Positions 8,470-16,409 of a stretch of 64,000 bases of DNA are shown here, in pieces (position 1 is the stretch's first letter; each line of letters starts with the position of its first letter). Source of the DNA: Lachnospiraceae bacterium (GTDB lineage Bacteria; Bacillota; Clostridia; Lachnospirales; Lachnospiraceae); assembly GCA_017442865.1 (NCBI GenBank), contig JAFRXK010000017.1, forward strand, positions 1 to 64,000, in the 5' to 3' direction. The notes below the pieces were generated by a model. The model was not told where the DNA came from. It saw only the letters and a list, made by a program, of their open reading frames with translations, and ran no database searches. Position numbers and translations under genes: made by a program.

Positions 8470-9213
8470 ATGAAAAAGAACATAAAATTTTTTATTACAG
8501 CGCTTGTTTTTCTTGGATTGCTTTTTGCAATTGGCGTGTTTATTCATTTTTATTATATGTCGGATGCGGGGCTTCCCTTCTGGGGCTGGTCGCAGGAGGC
8601 TTCTACTCAGGCTGAGACGGTGAATTATATTTTGCCCGGTATACCGGCGTATTCGGGAAGTCCATATACCGAGCTTCATGATAATAAGCCGGATTTTACA
8701 CAGTACGAGCTTGTGACGACGTCATTTGAAAGCTATAGCGAGCTTGATGAGCTTGGACGTTGCGGTGCGGCATTTGCGTGTATCGGGACTGATATTATGC
8801 CGAGCGAACCAAGAGAGGCTATCGGCGCGATTAAACCGGCGGGCTGGCACACGATTAAGTATGATTTTGTGGATGGCAAATATCTGTACAACCGCTGTCA
8901 TCTGATTGCATACAAGCTGTCAGGGGAAAATTCTAACAGGCAGAATCTGATAACAGGCACGAGGTATATGAATGTGCAGGGTATGCTGCCCTTTGAAATT
9001 CGGGTGCATGATTATGTGATCCGCACAGGCAATCATGTGATGTACAGGGTGACTCCGCTATATGATGGAGACAATCTGCTGGCGTATGGCGTACAGATGG
9101 AGGCATTGTCGGTAGAGGATAAGGGCAAGGGTATTTGCTTTAATGTGTTTGTTTATAATGTTCAGCCGGGGGTGGTTATAGATTATGCCACAGGTGACAG
9201 CCGATTAGAATAA
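8470..9213 (+). CDS. Membrane-anchored DNA/RNA non-specific endonuclease
   Basis: The 247-aa product has an N-terminal membrane anchor or uncleaved signal (residues 5-30, FFITALVFLGLLFAIGVFI). A His-Me finger nuclease domain of the EndA/NucA type follows, with YNRCHLIAYKLSGEN, then QNLITGTRYMNVQGM. The His of RCHL is the expected catalytic base and the Asn of TGTRYMN the metal ligand region. Such enzymes degrade nucleic acids outside the membrane, for nutrition, competition or, in competent species, DNA entry. It follows the Panacea gene by 77 bp with only a weak RBS. The external location argues against it being that antitoxin's toxin. Confidence 0.85.
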   Translation: MKKNIKFFITALVFLGLLFAIGVFIHFYYMSDAGLPFWGWSQEASTQAETVNYILPGIPAYSGSPYTELHDNKPDFTQYELVTTSFESYSELDELGRCGAAFACIGTDIMPSEPREAIGAIKPAGWHTIKYDFVDGKYLYNRCHLIAYKLSGENSNRQNLITGTRYMNVQGMLPFEIRVHDYVIRTGNHVMYRVTPLYDGDNLLAYGVQMEALSVEDKGKGICFNVFVYNVQPGVVIDYATGDSRLE

Positions 9214-9261
9214 TATTATAAATTACTACTGAGATTTTGCTAAAAAAAGGAGAGATAAATT

Positions 9262-10374
9262 ATGCAGTACAGAGAATTTGGAAAGACAGGATGTAAGGTT
9301 TCAGCACTTGGATTTGGCGCAATGCGTCTTCCGGTTATTGAGGAGACGGGCAAGGTTGATGAAGAGACAGCGATTAAGATGATCAGGGACGCCATTGATG
9401 CCGGAGTGAATTACGTTGACACAGCTTATGTTTATCATGACGGTGAGAGTGAAGTGATTGTCGGCAAGGCACTTAAGGACGGTTATCGTGAGAAGACCTA
9501 TGTTGCCACGAAGAACCCTGTTTATTTTGCAGAAGCAAAGGGCGATTTTGAGAAATATCTTGATGAGCAGCTTAAGAGACTTGATATGGAGTACATAGAT
9601 TTTTATCTTCTTCATGCGCTGGAGAGAGCTACATGGGAGGGTAATGTCCTCAAATATGATATGCTGGAGTCACTAAAGAAGGCAAAGGAAGCCGGAAAGA
9701 TTAAGCACATTGGCTTTTCATTCCATGATGACCTTGATACCTTTAAGGAGATTGTTGATGCGTTTGACTGGGAGTTCTGCCAGATTCAGTACAATTATAT
9801 TAATACAGACTATCAGGCGGGCAGAGAGGGCCTTGAGTACGCTGCATCAAAGGGACTTGGCGTAGTTATTATGGAGCCGATGCTTGGCGGAAGACTTGCC
9901 GTACCGCCTGTACAGGTTGCAAAGGCACTTCCTGATACAAAGACTCCTGTTGAATGGGCGCTTGATTTCCTTTGGGATCAGCCGGAGGTTGGCGTGGTAT
10001 TAAGCGGTATGAGCCTTCCGAATCAGGTTGCTGACAATCTTGTTTATGCTGCCAGAAGCTATAAGGGCATGGTTACTGATGAAGAGAAGGAAATCTATCT
10101 CAATGCAAAGAAGATTTTTGATACGATGGCGCTTGTGCCTTGTACAAAGTGCAGATATTGTATGCCTTGTCCTATGGGAATTGATATTCCTGCGGTTTAC
10201 GAAGCATACAACAAGACTGCTTCTGAGGGAATGGACAGAGCAAAAGAGTGTTATGAGAAGATTGAGACAAATGCTTCCGCATGTGTTCAGTGCGGCGGCT
10301 GTGAATCACAGTGTCCGCAGCATATTATGTCTACTGAGCTTATGCCGCAGATTGATGAAGTATTTTCAAAATAA
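9262..10374 (+). CDS. Aldo/keto reductase with C-terminal 4Fe-4S domain
   Basis: The 370-aa protein opens with the aldo/keto reductase barrel (MQYREFGKTGCKVSALGFG, catalytic Asp-Tyr-Lys-His region VDTAYVYHDGES and IDFYLLHAL). It ends with a ferredoxin-like domain (CTKCRYCMPCPMGIDIP, then CVQCGGCESQCPQHI). This 'predicted oxidoreductase' type is common in gut Clostridia. Two Cys clusters suggest electron transfer to or from a ferredoxin or flavin partner, and the substrate is unknown. AAAGGAGAG precedes the ATG at a good distance. It appears monocistronic, with no clear terminator seen after it. Confidence 0.93.
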   Translation: MQYREFGKTGCKVSALGFGAMRLPVIEETGKVDEETAIKMIRDAIDAGVNYVDTAYVYHDGESEVIVGKALKDGYREKTYVATKNPVYFAEAKGDFEKYLDEQLKRLDMEYIDFYLLHALERATWEGNVLKYDMLESLKKAKEAGKIKHIGFSFHDDLDTFKEIVDAFDWEFCQIQYNYINTDYQAGREGLEYAASKGLGVVIMEPMLGGRLAVPPVQVAKALPDTKTPVEWALDFLWDQPEVGVVLSGMSLPNQVADNLVYAARSYKGMVTDEEKEIYLNAKKIFDTMALVPCTKCRYCMPCPMGIDIPAVYEAYNKTASEGMDRAKECYEKIETNASACVQCGGCESQCPQHIMSTELMPQIDEVFSK

Positions 10375-10437
10375 TATATTTGTGTTCTAAATGAAGCTCA
10401 CTCGATATATTAATATTCTGATGATTATAGTTTGGAT

Positions 10438-11253
10438 ATGATTATGAGACTTCTGGCTGTAAAAGCGCCTGTAGTTAAGGTGTTTAATAAATTGGACGAT
10501 ATTAGTTTATCTGACGAGCTGCTTCATGGAATGATTGTTAAGGTGATTGAGGAAACAGCCGGCTGTAATTATTTAAAGGTGCTTACTGAATATAATTACG
10601 CCGGCTGGTGCAATAAGGACTGCTTTTGTGCGGCTGAGAATATTATTTCATATTATTCAGACGCAGACTGCTTAAGGATTCATTCGCTGACAGTGGATGT
10701 GATGGACAGGGCAGATATTAAAGGAAAAGTTTTATGTACGCTTGTAAAGGGCAGTATAGTTTATCCTGTCAATGTATTTGAAAATGGGTGGACCAAGGTA
10801 CTGCTGGCTTCTTCAAGCATAGGCTATATAAGAACATCTTCCATAGTGCCGTATGAAAACATGTGCGGCAAAAAGAATATTCGCAGGGCGATAATTGAAG
10901 ATGCGCTTATGTATCTTGGAACGCAGTACAGATGGGGCGGCAAGACTCCGTATGGAATTGACTGCTCTGGACTTTGCTCTATGGCTTATCTAAATAATGG
11001 CATGATTATTCATAGAGACTCGGGCTGGCAGGATGGTTATGGTATAAAACAAATTCCTGTTAGTGAAGCGATGCCAGGCGATTTGCTGTATTTTAAAGGA
11101 CATATTGCTCTATACATGGGAAATGATTTGTTTATTCATTCGACTCTCGGCGTTTATGGCGATGGCGTCAGAATAAACAGTCTTAATAAAAGCCACGCAT
11201 TATACAGAGAAGACCTTTTGGATAAATTAATATGCGCAGGCACGTTGATTTAA
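10438..11253 (+). CDS. NlpC/P60-family cell-wall peptidase with SH3-like repeats
   Basis: This protein of about 271 aa has two SH3-like segments in its N-terminal half (around residues 10-135, including HGMIVKVIEETAGCNYLKVL and KVLCTLVKGS) and a C-terminal NlpC/P60 domain. The catalytic Cys is in YGIDCSGLCSMAY, the His in FKGHIALYMG, with a further His in LFIHST. This layout matches gamma-D-glutamyl-L-diamino acid endopeptidases of the YkfC type, which trim cell-wall peptides. No signal peptide is visible, which fits an intracellular muropeptide-recycling enzyme. The start is uncertain: TTG 10432, ATG 10438 and ATG 10444 are all in frame, with no clear RBS. Confidence 0.85.
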   Translation: MIMRLLAVKAPVVKVFNKLDDISLSDELLHGMIVKVIEETAGCNYLKVLTEYNYAGWCNKDCFCAAENIISYYSDADCLRIHSLTVDVMDRADIKGKVLCTLVKGSIVYPVNVFENGWTKVLLASSSIGYIRTSSIVPYENMCGKKNIRRAIIEDALMYLGTQYRWGGKTPYGIDCSGLCSMAYLNNGMIIHRDSGWQDGYGIKQIPVSEAMPGDLLYFKGHIALYMGNDLFIHSTLGVYGDGVRINSLNKSHALYREDLLDKLICAGTLI

Positions 11254-11312
11254 CTGTAAATTTTACACATAAAATTAATTTGATGATTTAAAAAATAATT
11301 GTAGAAAAAGTA

Positions 11313-11341
11313 TTGACAATTCAAACAATACAAAGTATACT
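11313..11341 (+). promoter_or_regulatory. Strong promoter of the tRNA-Val/tRNA-Met operon
   Basis: A perfect -35 TTGACA at 11313-11318 and a -10 TATACT at 11336-11341 are separated by 17 bp, 27 bp before the first tRNA. Confidence 0.85.
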
Positions 11342-11368
11342 ATTTAAGCAGTCAGCGATGACTGTTAA

Positions 11369-11441
11369 GGGATCTTAGCTCAGCTGGGAGAGCATCTGCC
11401 TTACAAGCAGAGGGTCATAGGTTCGAGCCCTATAGGTCCCA
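11369..11441 (+). tRNA. tRNA-Val (anticodon TAC)
   Basis: A 73-nt cloverleaf. The acceptor stem GGGATCT pairs with AGGTCCC, the anticodon loop CTTACAA reads TAC, the T-loop is GTTCGAG, and the discriminator is A. CCA is not encoded. Confidence 0.96.
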
Positions 11442-11444
11442 TAT

Positions 11445-11518
11445 GGCGGAGTAGCTCAGTTGGCTAGAGCACACGGTTCATACCCGTGGTGTCAAGAGTT
11501 CGAATCTCCTCTCCGCTA
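11445..11518 (+). tRNA. tRNA-Met, elongator (anticodon CAT)
   Basis: A 74-nt cloverleaf. GGCGGAG pairs with CTCCGCT (one G-T closing pair), the anticodon loop is TTCATAC, and the T-loop is GTTCGAA. The body closely follows Bacillus elongator tRNA-Met and lacks initiator features. A CAT tRNA modified to read Ile AUA cannot be fully excluded. It is 3 bp after tRNA-Val, in the same transcript. Confidence 0.93.
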
Positions 11519-11522
11519 CTAC

Positions 11523-11558
11523 GAGGCAGACATGTTTTTATGTTCTGTCTCTTTTTTT
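11523..11558 (+). terminator. Terminator of the tRNA operon
   Basis: An interrupted stem, GAGGCAGACAT with ATGTTCTGTCTC, is followed by a run of seven T at 11551-11558, four bases after tRNA-Met. Confidence 0.8.
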
Positions 11559-11560
11559 AT

Positions 11561-11720
11561 GCGCACAGGGGCGAGCTTCATTGGCATAAAAACATAATCA
11601 TGCTCCAGAGCGTCTTTTTTTCTGCGCACAGGAGCGTGCTTCGCGGGCATAAAAACATAATCATGCTCCAGAGCGTCTTTTTTGTCTGCGCACAGGAGCG
11701 TGCTTCGATGGGTGAAAATA
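11561..11720 (+). repeat. 63-64 bp tandem repeat after the tRNAs, 2.5 copies
   Basis: Units start at 11561, 11624 and 11688 with GCGCACAGG(A/G)GCG. Each full unit contains a shared GCATAAAAACATAATCATG stretch and then GCTCCAGAGCGTCTTTTTT, a small hairpin followed by T's. An open frame runs through it (11486-11755), but it overlaps tRNA-Met and consists of the repeat, so it is not called as a gene. The units look like duplicated weak terminators. Confidence 0.85.
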
Positions 11721-11752
11721 GAGCTGCTCATGATGAATTTTACAGATTAGTG

Positions 11753-11791
11753 TAAAAAACAGCGGTACAGTTATTATTCTGCGCCGCTGTT
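11753..11791 (-). terminator. Terminator of the minus-strand membrane-protein gene
   Basis: Read leftward, AACAGCGGCGCAG pairs with CTGTACCGCTGTT, with small mismatches, and is followed by TTTTTAC. It lies 20 bp after the stop at 11811. Confidence 0.8.
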
Positions 11792-11810
11792 AATAAATAT
11801 CGTTATTGAA

Positions 11811-12632
11811 TTATTCTTCTGCTTTATCAAAAAGCTTTTGATACATTTCCTCGCTGAGCACATCAATATATGCCTTGTCCATATTAGGGTAATTGTCACT
11901 TAAAACCTTCTCAATAGCTTCAATTCTCTGAAGGAACATAAGCTCATCCGGAACATTCTCTATGTTGTCGTTGCACAGACTGTCAATGCTTTCAGCAGTA
12001 TAATTGTTTGCAAACCATTCCTTGACATCCTTATCGAACTGCTGCTCGGTGCCGATTTCATCTCTGTATTTCTGCGCATTCTTCCATGAAATAACGCCTA
12101 TGATTTCAAAGGCAACTGCAATAACCGGCATGACAATTGCAAGCAGAGGATTGTCATCAAAGGTAATCGGAAGCTTAAGTATGCCAAGATATGCCAAGGC
12201 TATAATAACTAATACAAGCGTGCCGACTACGATAAATGAAAATGCAGAGGATACGCTGGAGTCGTACTTTTGGGAATTAGTCTGGTATGCGTGTGACTGA
12301 CCGGTTACTTCAAACACCTCGCTGTCTCTGTCCTCAAGCTCATCCTTTGAAAAAATGTTCTCGCCATCATCCTCGGACTCGTCATTTTCAGCAGCTTCGT
12401 ATGCACGCTTCTTTTCCTGCGCGAGAAATGAATTGATGTAGGTCATCGCCTTGTCTGCTTCGCTCTCAAACACACTGATATCCACTGAGCCTTCAGCTTC
12501 AGAATCAGTGCCTTTTGCTTCAATTTCACTGTACTCTAAATATTTGAGAATCCTTGCAGCAGCGTCTGCCTTTGCAGTGTATATTACAACTTCTTTATCA
12601 GGTTCTTTCCAGTCTAAATATTCTTCTGACAT
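11811..12632 (-). CDS. Two-TM membrane protein with acidic cytoplasmic N-terminus
   Basis: The start is taken at ATG 12632 (MSEEYLDWKEPDKE), with AGAGAGG upstream; a longer frame to 12722 lacks an RBS. The 273-aa product begins with a segment resembling DUF2007-type signal domains (VIYTAKADAAARILKYLEYS, then a short Asp/Glu-rich beta-alpha unit). An acidic linker follows, then two membrane helices (around residues 138-165 and 172-196) and a soluble C-terminal tail of about 75 residues (EWFANNYTAESIDSL). No catalytic motif is seen. It stands alone between the tRNA terminator and rlmH, which reads divergently. Function unknown; a membrane sensing or scaffold protein is possible. Confidence 0.75.
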   Translation of the reverse strand: MSEEYLDWKEPDKEVVIYTAKADAAARILKYLEYSEIEAKGTDSEAEGSVDISVFESEADKAMTYINSFLAQEKKRAYEAAENDESEDDGENIFSKDELEDRDSEVFEVTGQSHAYQTNSQKYDSSVSSAFSFIVVGTLVLVIIALAYLGILKLPITFDDNPLLAIVMPVIAVAFEIIGVISWKNAQKYRDEIGTEQQFDKDVKEWFANNYTAESIDSLCNDNIENVPDELMFLQRIEAIEKVLSDNYPNMDKAYIDVLSEEMYQKLFDKAEE

Positions 12633-12793
12633 ATAATTACCTCTCTGTTTAGCAAGATTTATAATAATCATAATATTATGATTGCATTGAATTATTATAA
12701 AGTATAAAATTGATTTCGACAACAGTAAATAAAGATTATTATTTTGTTATGGATGAATTTGTTTTGAAATCATGCAGTGTGGAGGATTTAAAC

Positions 12794-13273
12794 GTGAAAA
12801 TTACGATATTATGCGTTGGCAAGATTAAAGAAAAATTTTATGTGCAGGCGATTGAGGAATATATGAAAAGGCTGAAAAGCTACTGTAAGCCGGAGATTAT
12901 TGAGGTCGCAGACGAAAAGACGCCGGACAATGCTTCTGAAAAAGAGGAAGCAATTATAAAGGATAAAGAAGGCGAACGAATTTTAGCAAATATCAGGGAT
13001 TCTGCCTATGTTATTGCGCTTGCGATTGAAGGGGTGATGCCGGACTCTGTGGAGCTTGCAGATAAAATCGATAAGCTTGGAATCAGCGGCGTCAGCCATA
13101 TCATTTTCATAATCGGCGGCTCGCTCGGACTGTCCGACAGGGTGCTTGACAGGGCTGATTTTAAGCTGAGCTTCTCCAGAATGACATTTCCACACCAGCT
13201 TATGAGAGTGATTTTGCTTGAGCAGGTGTACAGAAGCTATCGTATTATTAAAAATGAGCCTTACCACAAATGA
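12794..13273 (+). CDS. rlmH: 23S rRNA pseudouridine1915-N3-methyltransferase RlmH
   Basis: The start is GTG 12794, with GGAGG at 12781-12785; the frame is open to 12710, but the family begins exactly here (MKITILCVGKIKEKFY). The length is 159 aa, the family norm. The SPOUT knot is visible in FIIGGSLGLSDRVLDRAD and in the C-terminal FPHQLMRVILLEQVYRSYRI. RlmH methylates N3 of pseudouridine 1915 in helix 69 of 23S rRNA on assembled ribosomes. A candidate Spo0A box lies about 75 bp upstream (12712-12724). Confidence 0.96.
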   Translation: MKITILCVGKIKEKFYVQAIEEYMKRLKSYCKPEIIEVADEKTPDNASEKEEAIIKDKEGERILANIRDSAYVIALAIEGVMPDSVELADKIDKLGISGVSHIIFIIGGSLGLSDRVLDRADFKLSFSRMTFPHQLMRVILLEQVYRSYRIIKNEPYHK

Positions 13274-13423
13274 TCTAGAATGTATTTTTGTGCCACACAG
13301 ACCATTTATCCACTAATGAAACTTGTCTTCAGATGATTTATACTTTCATCATAAGCAGCGATGCTTTGTTAAGGATTTTTAAAAAATGTTACAAAATCCT
13401 GAATTTTGAATGGAGGTTTTGAT

Positions 13424-14518
13424 ATGAAGAGAGTTTTAGCGTTATTTCTCAGTGTGGCAATGATGCTTTCAATGATTATGGTATCACCGCCGCAAAAGGC
13501 GCAGGCGGCAGGAATGTCGGTTTGTTATACTGCGCATATTCAGACCTATGGCGACTCACAGGGATGGGTATGTGATGGCGCGGTCTGCGGTACAACGGGG
13601 CAGGCGAAGCGCCTTGAAGCCTTAAAGGTTAAATTATCAGGCGATGAATACGACGGAGATGTTGTATACAAGACGCACGTTCAAAGTCTTGGGTGGCTGA
13701 ACTGGTGCAAAAACGGTGCATTTTGCGGCACACAGGGACAGGCAAAGCGCCTTGAAGCGGTGCAGCTTTATCTTACCGGTGAGGTTGCAAAGCATTATGA
13801 TATTACATATCGCGTACATGTACAAAGCTATGGCTGGTTAAACTGGGTGGCAAACGGCGCGCTTTCAGGCACTACAGGACAGGCAAAGCGTCTGGAGGCA
13901 ATTCAGATAAAGCTTGTGCCTAAGGACGGCGACAGCCAAAAGCCATCGTCAGGCAATGGTACAATTATTGTTCCGCCGTCAGGCAACGGTACAATAATCG
14001 TTCCGCCATCAGGCAATGGTACAATTATTGTTCCGCCGTCAGGCAACGGTAATACGGCAGGTCAGCCATCAGCTAATAATGGGAATACAGCAAATGTACC
14101 GTCAAACAGCGGCAGTGTTAATTCACAGAACCCTTACCGCCAAATCCGCCAGCAGGTTGTGGATTTGTGCAATCAGTACAGAGCGCAGAATGGTATTACC
14201 AACATGCTTACATTGGATGATACACTGACTAAGGCGGCTGATATAAGGGCAAAGGAGATTGTAACGAATTTCTCACATACGCGTCCGGACGGAACAAGAT
14301 GCTTTACAGTGCTTGAGCAGTTTGGCTATAAGTACAGGGCAGTTGGCGAAAATATTGCGTCAGGCTATATTAATCCGCAGAAGGTTATGGAAGCTTGGAT
14401 GAATTCAAGCGGACACAGGGCAAATATCCTTAATTCATCATTTAATAAAATCGGCGTCGGCTATTATGAGACAAAATCTGGCTACAGATACTACTGGGCG
14501 CAGATGTTCAGCAACTAA
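13424..14518 (+). CDS. Secreted CAP-domain protein with three ChW repeats
   Basis: ATG 13424 is supported by GGAGG; the frame opens earlier at TTG 13406, across that RBS. The 364-aa precursor has a signal peptide (MKRVLALFLSVAMMLSMIMV, cleavage near AQAAG). Three clostridial hydrophobic Trp (ChW) repeats of about 45 aa follow, each ending GQAKRLEA, then a Gly/Asn/Pro/Ser linker made from a 10-residue tandem (PPSGNGTIIV). A C-terminal CAP/SCP domain closes the protein (LCNQYRAQNG, FSHTRPDGTRCF, GENIASGY, SGHRANILNSSFNKIGVGYY, YYWAQMFSN). ChW repeats bind surface or cell-wall partners. Bacterial CAP domains are often linked to the cell surface or spore, and their activity is unsettled. Confidence 0.93.
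   Translation: MKRVLALFLSVAMMLSMIMVSPPQKAQAAGMSVCYTAHIQTYGDSQGWVCDGAVCGTTGQAKRLEALKVKLSGDEYDGDVVYKTHVQSLGWLNWCKNGAFCGTQGQAKRLEAVQLYLTGEVAKHYDITYRVHVQSYGWLNWVANGALSGTTGQAKRLEAIQIKLVPKDGDSQKPSSGNGTIIVPPSGNGTIIVPPSGNGTIIVPPSGNGNTAGQPSANNGNTANVPSNSGSVNSQNPYRQIRQQVVDLCNQYRAQNGITNMLTLDDTLTKAADIRAKEIVTNFSHTRPDGTRCFTVLEQFGYKYRAVGENIASGYINPQKVMEAWMNSSGHRANILNSSFNKIGVGYYETKSGYRYYWAQMFSN
13951..14050 (+). repeat. 30-bp in-frame minisatellite in the CAP-protein linker
   Basis: Units of 30 bp start at 13951, 13981 and 14011, with a partial one at 14041. Each begins AGGCAA(T/C)GGTACAAT and encodes SGNGTIIVPP. Copies alternate at third-base positions, so the array may have arisen by duplication of a 60-bp pair. 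Confidence 0.95.
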
Positions 14519-14642
14519 CAAGCGGATATTTGGCAATTATAAGCATATGTTTTGTAATCAATAATTAGATATTTTACAATTAATAAGTGGATGTTTGGCA
14601 AGTAATAAGTTTATAATCTACAACTAAATAATAAAGAAATGT

Positions 14643-14722
14643 GCCACAGAGTAATGTGCCTGTAAAGCTGTCGTGATTTATTTCAGACAGGCTTGAACAG
14701 GCAATTATTCTGTGGCTTTTTT
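14643..14722 (+). terminator. Long-loop terminator after the CAP gene
   Basis: The 300-bp gap after 14518 holds A/T-rich, loosely repeated sequence (TTTGGCAA and AATAAGT words) with no gene. GCCACAGA at 14643-14650 and the following AGTAAT pair with ATTATTCTGTGGC ending at 14716; CCTGT/ACAGG pair inside, and six T follow (14717-14722). Confidence 0.75.
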
Positions 14723-14731
14723 AATTTCATA

Positions 14732-14759
14732 TCATATTTTCCGCAGCACATCATATATT
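14732..14759 (+). promoter_or_regulatory. SigmaE-type promoter of the spoIIIA operon
   Basis: TCATATT at 14732-14738 matches the sigmaE -35 pattern KMATATT. CATATATT at 14752-14759 matches CATACAHT except at one position. The spacer is 13 bp, and the site lies immediately upstream of spoIIIAA. Mother-cell sigmaE control of spoIIIA is established in Bacillus. Confidence 0.6.
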
Positions 14760-14815
14760 GCATTAAAGGACAGGTTGGGAGGTGCTTGTAAACGAAGAAT
14801 GAGGAAATTATTAAT

Positions 14816-15871
14816 TTGTTTCATCGCAGCTTAAGGGAGGTTCTTTTGAGGCTTAACGTTGATTATTCAAGACTTCAGGAAATAAGGCTTAGAAGCGGCC
14901 GACCATTTATGGTTAAGATTTCTGATAAGGATTATTTTGTTGAGGAGAATGGAAGGCTTTCGGAAAGTCCTGTTTCATCTCTGATAATTAATGAAGGCAT
15001 GCTTAAGGAAACTCTGGAATATATGCTCAGGTATTCGAGATATGCGTTTGATGAGGAAATAAGGCAGGGCTACATTACATTAAGCGGCGGGCATCGGGCA
15101 GGCATCTGTGGCAGAGTGGTTGCGGAAAAGGGCGTGGTTAAAAGCATTAAAAACATTTCTTCGATAAATATACGAATAGCGCACGAGGTGAAGGGCTGTG
15201 CGGATAAGGTGATGCCTTATGTTTACGACAATGAGCGCATTAGAAGTGTTTTGCTAATAGCGCCTCCATGCTGTGGCAAGACGACGCTTTTGAGGGATAT
15301 GATACGGCAGGTTTCGGACGGTAATGCGTATTGTCACGGAATGAATGCAGCGGTTATTGACGAGCGTTCAGAGCTTGCTGCCTGTTATCAGGGAGTCTGG
15401 CAGAATGATGTGGGTGTAAGGACAGATGTGCTTGATGCATGCCCGAAGGCTGTCGGGATGATGATGGCGGTAAGGGCACTTTCACCGGCAGTAATAGCTG
15501 TTGATGAAATCGGCGGCGCGGAGGATGCCGAGGCGTTAAGGTACGTTATAAACTGCGGCTGCAGCGTGTTTGCGACAGCTCATGGATATTCTCTCGAAGA
15601 CATAAAAAGCAAGCCTGTCCTGTCTGAGCTTTTGGCTGACGGAAGCTTCGAACGGTTTGTGATTCTAAAAAAGGGCAGGGAGCATGGTGAGATTTCACTT
15701 ATATCAGACCGCAGTGGCACGAATCATCTGTACACTGCCGGACAGCGCGGTGAAATATCAGACCGCAGCGGCACGAATCATCTGCACACTGCCGGACAGC
15801 GCAGTGAAATATCAGACCGCAGCGGCACGAATCATCTGTTGCAGCCGCACAGGCGGAAGATTGGGGCATAG
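14816..15871 (+). CDS. spoIIIAA: Stage III sporulation ATPase SpoIIIAA
   Basis: SpoIIIAA is the secretion-type ATPase that powers the mother-cell side of the SpoIIIA-SpoIIQ channel. The 351-aa frame shows EIRLRSGRP and YAFDEEIRQGYITLSGGHRA, Walker A APPCCGKTTLLRDM, Walker B VIAVDEIGG and ATAHG. The usual GPPxxGKT glycine is Ala here. The C-terminus carries an unusual tail of three 18-residue tandem repeats (ISDRSGTNHL plus TAGQR), about 50 aa beyond the normal end. The start is unclear: TTG 14816 follows GAGGA, but the frame is open to 14792 without a standard start. A GTG at 14783 with a good RBS reads one base out of frame, so a small indel is possible. Confidence 0.93.
   Translation: MFHRSLREVLLRLNVDYSRLQEIRLRSGRPFMVKISDKDYFVEENGRLSESPVSSLIINEGMLKETLEYMLRYSRYAFDEEIRQGYITLSGGHRAGICGRVVAEKGVVKSIKNISSINIRIAHEVKGCADKVMPYVYDNERIRSVLLIAPPCCGKTTLLRDMIRQVSDGNAYCHGMNAAVIDERSELAACYQGVWQNDVGVRTDVLDACPKAVGMMMAVRALSPAVIAVDEIGGAEDAEALRYVINCGCSVFATAHGYSLEDIKSKPVLSELLADGSFERFVILKKGREHGEISLISDRSGTNHLYTAGQRGEISDRSGTNHLHTAGQRSEISDRSGTNHLLQPHRRKIGA
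15701..15840 (+). repeat. 54-bp tandem repeat in the spoIIIAA 3' end
   Basis: Units begin at 15701, 15755 and 15809 with ATATCAGACCGCAG(T/C)GGCAC. The first two are complete and nearly identical and the third is cut after 32 bp. The units keep the reading frame. Confidence 0.95.
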
Positions 15872-15873
15872 AT

Positions 15874-16389
15874 ATGGTTAAAATAACAGGAATAATAATT
15901 ATAATAACAGCCTTTTCATTAACAGGCTTTGCTTATGCAGGAAACATTACAGGCAGGATAAATCAGCTGCATGAGCTTAAACGCATTACTATTATGCTAG
16001 AGGGAGAGCTCAGATACAGTCATTCTACAATGGAGGAGACCTTAAGGACAATTGCACAAAAGGGCGACTGCTTTTCAGCATTTTTCAATGCAGTGGCGTT
16101 AAAGCTTGCTGAAAACATGGGAGAGAGCTTTTCAGAGATATGGAGAGATTGTGTTGACGATTTTTTTAAAAATACAAAATTAACCGATGAGGACGCCGCT
16201 GAGTTTAAAATGCTGAGTGACAGCCTTGGGTATCTTGATATGAAGGCGCAATGCGACAGCATTTTATTGTACAGGGAGCGCCTTTCGGCAAAGCTTGAGG
16301 AGCTTGACAGTCAGGCGGCCGGAAAGGTGAAAATGTACAGAAGCCTTGGAGTATCCATGGGGATACTTACAGCCGTAATTTTATTATAA
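15874..16389 (+). CDS. spoIIIAB: Stage III sporulation protein SpoIIIAB
   Basis: The 171-aa protein has an N-terminal membrane helix (IIIITAFSLTGFAYAG) and a soluble helical domain with the family signature LHELKRITIMLEGELRYSHS. A C-terminal hydrophobic end (YRSLGVSMGILTAVILL) completes it, and all three features are typical of SpoIIIAB. The family belongs to the SpoIIIA complex in the mother-cell membrane facing the forespore and resembles type II/IV secretion membrane proteins. ATG 15874 lies 2 bp after the spoIIIAA stop. Confidence 0.95.
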   Translation: MVKITGIIIIITAFSLTGFAYAGNITGRINQLHELKRITIMLEGELRYSHSTMEETLRTIAQKGDCFSAFFNAVALKLAENMGESFSEIWRDCVDDFFKNTKLTDEDAAEFKMLSDSLGYLDMKAQCDSILLYRERLSAKLEELDSQAAGKVKMYRSLGVSMGILTAVILL

Positions 16390-16409
16390 GCAATTACATT
16401 GGGGGAGAA

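Noticed and set aside
8470..9213. Secreted nuclease as the toxin partner of the Panacea protein
   Set aside because: It has an N-terminal membrane anchor and an extracytoplasmic EndA-type fold, so it would not meet a cytoplasmic antitoxin. The spacing is also loose.
11486..11755. 89-aa open frame after the tRNAs
   Set aside because: It begins inside tRNA-Met, crosses the terminator and is made of the 63-64 bp repeat.
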